Of a DNA stretch of 47,448 nt, positions 46,953 through 47,448 are shown in pieces (the stretch's first letter is position 1; every line of letters begins with the position of its first letter). This DNA is from Yinghuangia elevatio. Its GTDB lineage: Bacteria > Actinomycetota > Actinomycetes > Streptomycetales > Streptomycetaceae. Made by a program: the position numbers and the translations under genes. The notes beneath the pieces were generated by a model. It was not told the origin of the DNA, made no database searches, and saw only the letters and a list, made by a program, of their open reading frames with translations. The stretch is taken from the NCBI RefSeq assembly GCF_040649515.1, contig NZ_JBEZFP010000065.1, positions 1 through 47,448 of the forward strand. Reading direction: 5' to 3'.

Positions 46953-47448
46953 CGACCGGCCGCGGGCTGTCCGCACGGCCTGCAGGCGGAGAGAATCAAG
47001 GCGATTCAGGTTGGGCAGCACGCTGCGTCCGGGCTCATCAGGCCGCCGGTACGTGAGTTGCTGTGCCGCGACGAGGAGGGACGCGTCATCGAGCACTTCA
47101 CACGCCCGATGGAGCCGCAGGTCCGTAAGGGTCTGGAGCTTGCACGGCTTCACCAGCGGATGAGGGGCGTCGACACAACGACGATCACCGAACTGCACGT
47201 CCGCCAAGCCACTTCACTGAACGGTCTGCACAATTTTCCGTCGCTCGAGGTCCTGATCCTCACCGGCTGCGACCCGGTGTCGCTCGCAGCCCTCCCTCGC
47301 ATGGACCAGCTCATATCGCTGACCGTGCAGGACAGCGGCCTCCGGGACCTCGACGGCATCGACCGGTTCCCCAACCTCCTGGTGCTGGACGTGCAAAGGA
47401 ACCTCCTGCAGGATCTCGGCCCACTGTCGGACTGCAACGCCACGAACA
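46953..47448 (+). CDS. leucine-rich-repeat protein, incomplete at both ends
   Basis: The frame is open from 46953 to the window edge. It reads RIKAIQVGQHAASGLIRPPV and RELLCRDEEGRVIEHF, then leucine-rich repeats: ITELHVRQATSLNGLHNFPS, LEVLILTGCDPVSLAALPRM, LISLTVQDSGLRDLDGIDRF, NLLVLDVQRNLLQDLG. The repeat pattern LxxLxLxxxxLxxLxxLxxL matches bacterial internalin-like/SDS22 LRRs used for protein binding. No start codon is evident, so it is truncated or starts outside the usual codons. Its first part is duplicated at 43811. Confidence 0.65.
47089..47208 (+). repeat. source copy of the 43811 duplication
   Basis: 120 bases identical to 43811-43933, apart from one missing ACG triplet. Confidence 0.85.

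Noticed and set aside
1..47448. tRNA or rRNA genes and integration sites beside the recombinase
   Set aside because: No cloverleaf with a TTCRANYC arm or rRNA-like sequence was noticed by eye, so no attachment site can be proposed; tRNAscan would settle it.
1..47448. CRISPR arrays
   Set aside because: Repeats seen are tandem (30274), phased hexamers (14405-14733) or single duplications; none alternates with spacers.

Overview
This GC-rich window is typical of Streptomyces or a close relative. It reads as accessory DNA of a linear replicon, either a chromosome arm near a telomere or a giant linear plasmid. The best evidence is a telomere terminal protein gene (tpg-like, 46160) directly behind a decayed tail of a telomere-associated protein gene (tap-like). 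The rest fits: toxin-antitoxin modules, small membrane proteins, plasmid-style replication genes, broken recombinases, and many truncated genes joined at odd junctions.

Layout. 1-1436: leftward cysteine-rich and tiny membrane protein genes, then two copies of a GGTCTGTATGCAGACC operator. 1437-6376: a tight five-gene operon encoding a GntR/UTRA regulator, a PP2C-like phosphatase, an HTH protein, a GIY-YIG/GntR-like/isochorismatase fusion, and a TrxB-like flavoprotein. 6651-8372: a solo TnpB element flanked by similar structured repeats. 8437-9107: no gene, but three hairpins sharing one loop sequence. 9108-16591: a replicon-like module with an HTH Rep-like gene, an overlapping DUF721/DciA-like gene (frameshifted here), unknown proteins, and a gene-free block (14158-14761) with helically phased hexamer arrays resembling an origin or centromere, followed by small membrane protein genes with structured leaders.

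17157-24844: an unknown protein, a TacA/TacT-type toxin-antitoxin pair, an HTH protein, a membrane-anchored PIN-domain protein, a truncated secreted HNH nuclease, and a barstar-domain protein. 24965-27107: a Tn554-like recombinase and its small DUF6262 partner, the latter frameshifted. 27535-32290: an unknown protein, an AbiEii/AbiEi pair whose antitoxin has an unusual repetitive extension, and a Phd/ParE-type pair. 32779-37097: a 1199-residue secreted protein (NucA/NucB-like nuclease region, LGFP repeats, FG-GAP repeats) divergent from a protein that may be a ComJ/Nin-type nuclease inhibitor.

37440-40430: a mosaic of remnants ending in a truncated Rep-like gene and an intact second DciA-like gene. 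40870-45787: small membrane proteins, a GNAT enzyme, an HTH/membrane pair, a STAS remnant fused to a duplicated LRR-gene fragment, and a PadR/membrane operon. 45851-47448: tap remnant, tpg, and an LRR protein running off the end.

Themes: (i) Rep plus DciA-like helicase-loader cassettes, present as two copies and one relic; (ii) regulators and toxin-antitoxin genes that repeatedly appear to use leaderless promoters (TANNNT, 6-7 nt, then ATG); (iii) active decay, with frameshifts in dciA-like, DUF6262, tap and tpg genes that may be real or sequencing errors. All functional calls come from reading protein motifs by eye; no database search was possible.
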